64,000 bases of DNA from an uncultured Verrucomicrobiota bacterium (GTDB lineage: Bacteria > Verrucomicrobiota > Verrucomicrobiia > Verrucomicrobiales > Verrucomicrobiaceae): the NCBI GenBank assembly GCA_903838675.1, contig CAILZI010000213.1, forward strand, positions 62,001 through 126,000, in the 5' to 3' direction. Within the stretch, counting starts at the first letter, position 1; every line of letters starts with the position of its first letter. The translations under genes were made by a program, and so were the position numbers. Below are positions 63,702 through 64,000 of the stretch, one piece after another. The notes below the pieces were generated by a model. It did no database searches. It worked only from the letters and a program-made list of their open reading frames with translations, and was not told where the DNA came from.

Positions 63702-64000
63702 ATGTCGATTGAAGGATTGATTCCCTTGGCCTCTTTAACGGCGCTCCAGAACTCCATGCCACCCGACGTCTCACTCATCATTCCCGTTTTCAATAACGAG
63801 CAGTTTCTGGATGAATCCCTCTCGTCGGCTCGTGCGCAGTCAGAGCTTTCGGTGGAGATCATCATCATCGATGACGGCTCCACAGACGGGTCGCTGGGCA
63901 AGATCAAAGCCCATGCAGCACTTGATCCCAGAATCATCGTGATCGAGCAGACCAATCAAGGCGTCTCCGCCGCGCGGAATGCCGGGCTGGACCGTGCCTC
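63702..64000 (+). CDS. family 2 glycosyltransferase, partial (cut by window end)
   Basis: The first part of a GT2 enzyme is visible: VSLIIPVFNNEQFLDESLSSARAQSELSVEIIIIDDGSTDGSL, then QTNQGVSAARNAGLDRAS. The IIPVFNNE opening, IDDGSTDGS and NQG-x-SAARN motifs define the GT-A nucleotide-sugar fold. The ATG at 63702 gives an 18-residue extra N-terminus; the ATG at 63756 is where family similarity begins and may be the real start. The product and acceptor are unknown because the rest of the gene is missing. Confidence 0.8.
   Translation, partial: MSIEGLIPLASLTALQNSMPPDVSLIIPVFNNEQFLDESLSSARAQSELSVEIIIIDDGSTDGSLGKIKAHAALDPRIIVIEQTNQGVSAARNAGLDRA

Overview
The window is a GC-rich bacterial chromosome segment, most probably from a verrucomicrobium (Prosthecobacter/Verrucomicrobiaceae-like). 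That assignment is inferred from gene families: many secreted 'planctomycete-type' cytochrome proteins (DUF1549/DUF1553 and DUF1587-DUF1592-DUF1588-DUF1585) paired with DUF1501/DUF1552 proteins, a ceramidase-like secreted protein, discoidin-like modules and many signal peptides. These families are shared by Planctomycetota and Verrucomicrobiota. I see no rRNA, tRNA, CRISPR array, transposase or prophage gene.

Layout. 1-2.4 kb: glycerophosphodiesterase divergent from a lipoprotein phosphodiesterase, then a nested palindrome. 2.5-8.6 kb: IclR regulator translationally coupled to a DUF1592 cytochrome, a small unknown gene, a relict of a DUF1552 start, two tandem copies of a structured ~180 bp repeat (a third copy lies at 2.55 kb), and an intact DUF1552 gene. 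8.8-14.3 kb: a two-component system whose sensor carries discoidin-like modules that resemble one inserted in the adjacent cytochrome protein. 14.4-21.8 kb: a hydrolase, then a glycolate/glyoxylate operon (aminotransferase, glcD, glcE, glcF, lactate/glycolate permease) in which the aminotransferase has an in-frame TAG and glcD an in-frame TGA exactly at a family Cys. 21.8-33.4 kb: MFS exporter, DUF1501, membrane glycosyltransferase-TPR, LysR/ferredoxin divergent pair, polysaccharide deacetylase, ceramidase-like protein, ankyrin-like secreted protein, YhcH-family protein. 33.4-44.2 kb: two divergent cytochrome+DUF1501 pairs, a small secreted protein, an MFS transporter coupled to a twin-arginine-type secreted protein.

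44.2-51.3 kb is the most unusual locus. A five-gene minus-strand operon encodes a tandem substrate-binding protein, a STAS-domain protein with an uncharacterised C-terminal region, an ABC permease, an ABC ATPase and a fused anti-sigma-type kinase/STAS protein. It faces, tail to tail and overlapping, a cNMP-binding SpoIIE/PP2C phosphatase. Together they look like a partner-switching module built around an ABC uptake system.

51.4-64 kb: a beta-propeller protein, a lipoprotein divergent from a BlaI/M56 regulatory pair with three operator-like palindromes, a VTT membrane protein, a glycoside hydrolase-glycosyltransferase fusion, a RodZ-like protein, a sterol-desaturase family protein, a large secreted protein divergent from an AraC regulator, and a glycosyltransferase cut by the window end.
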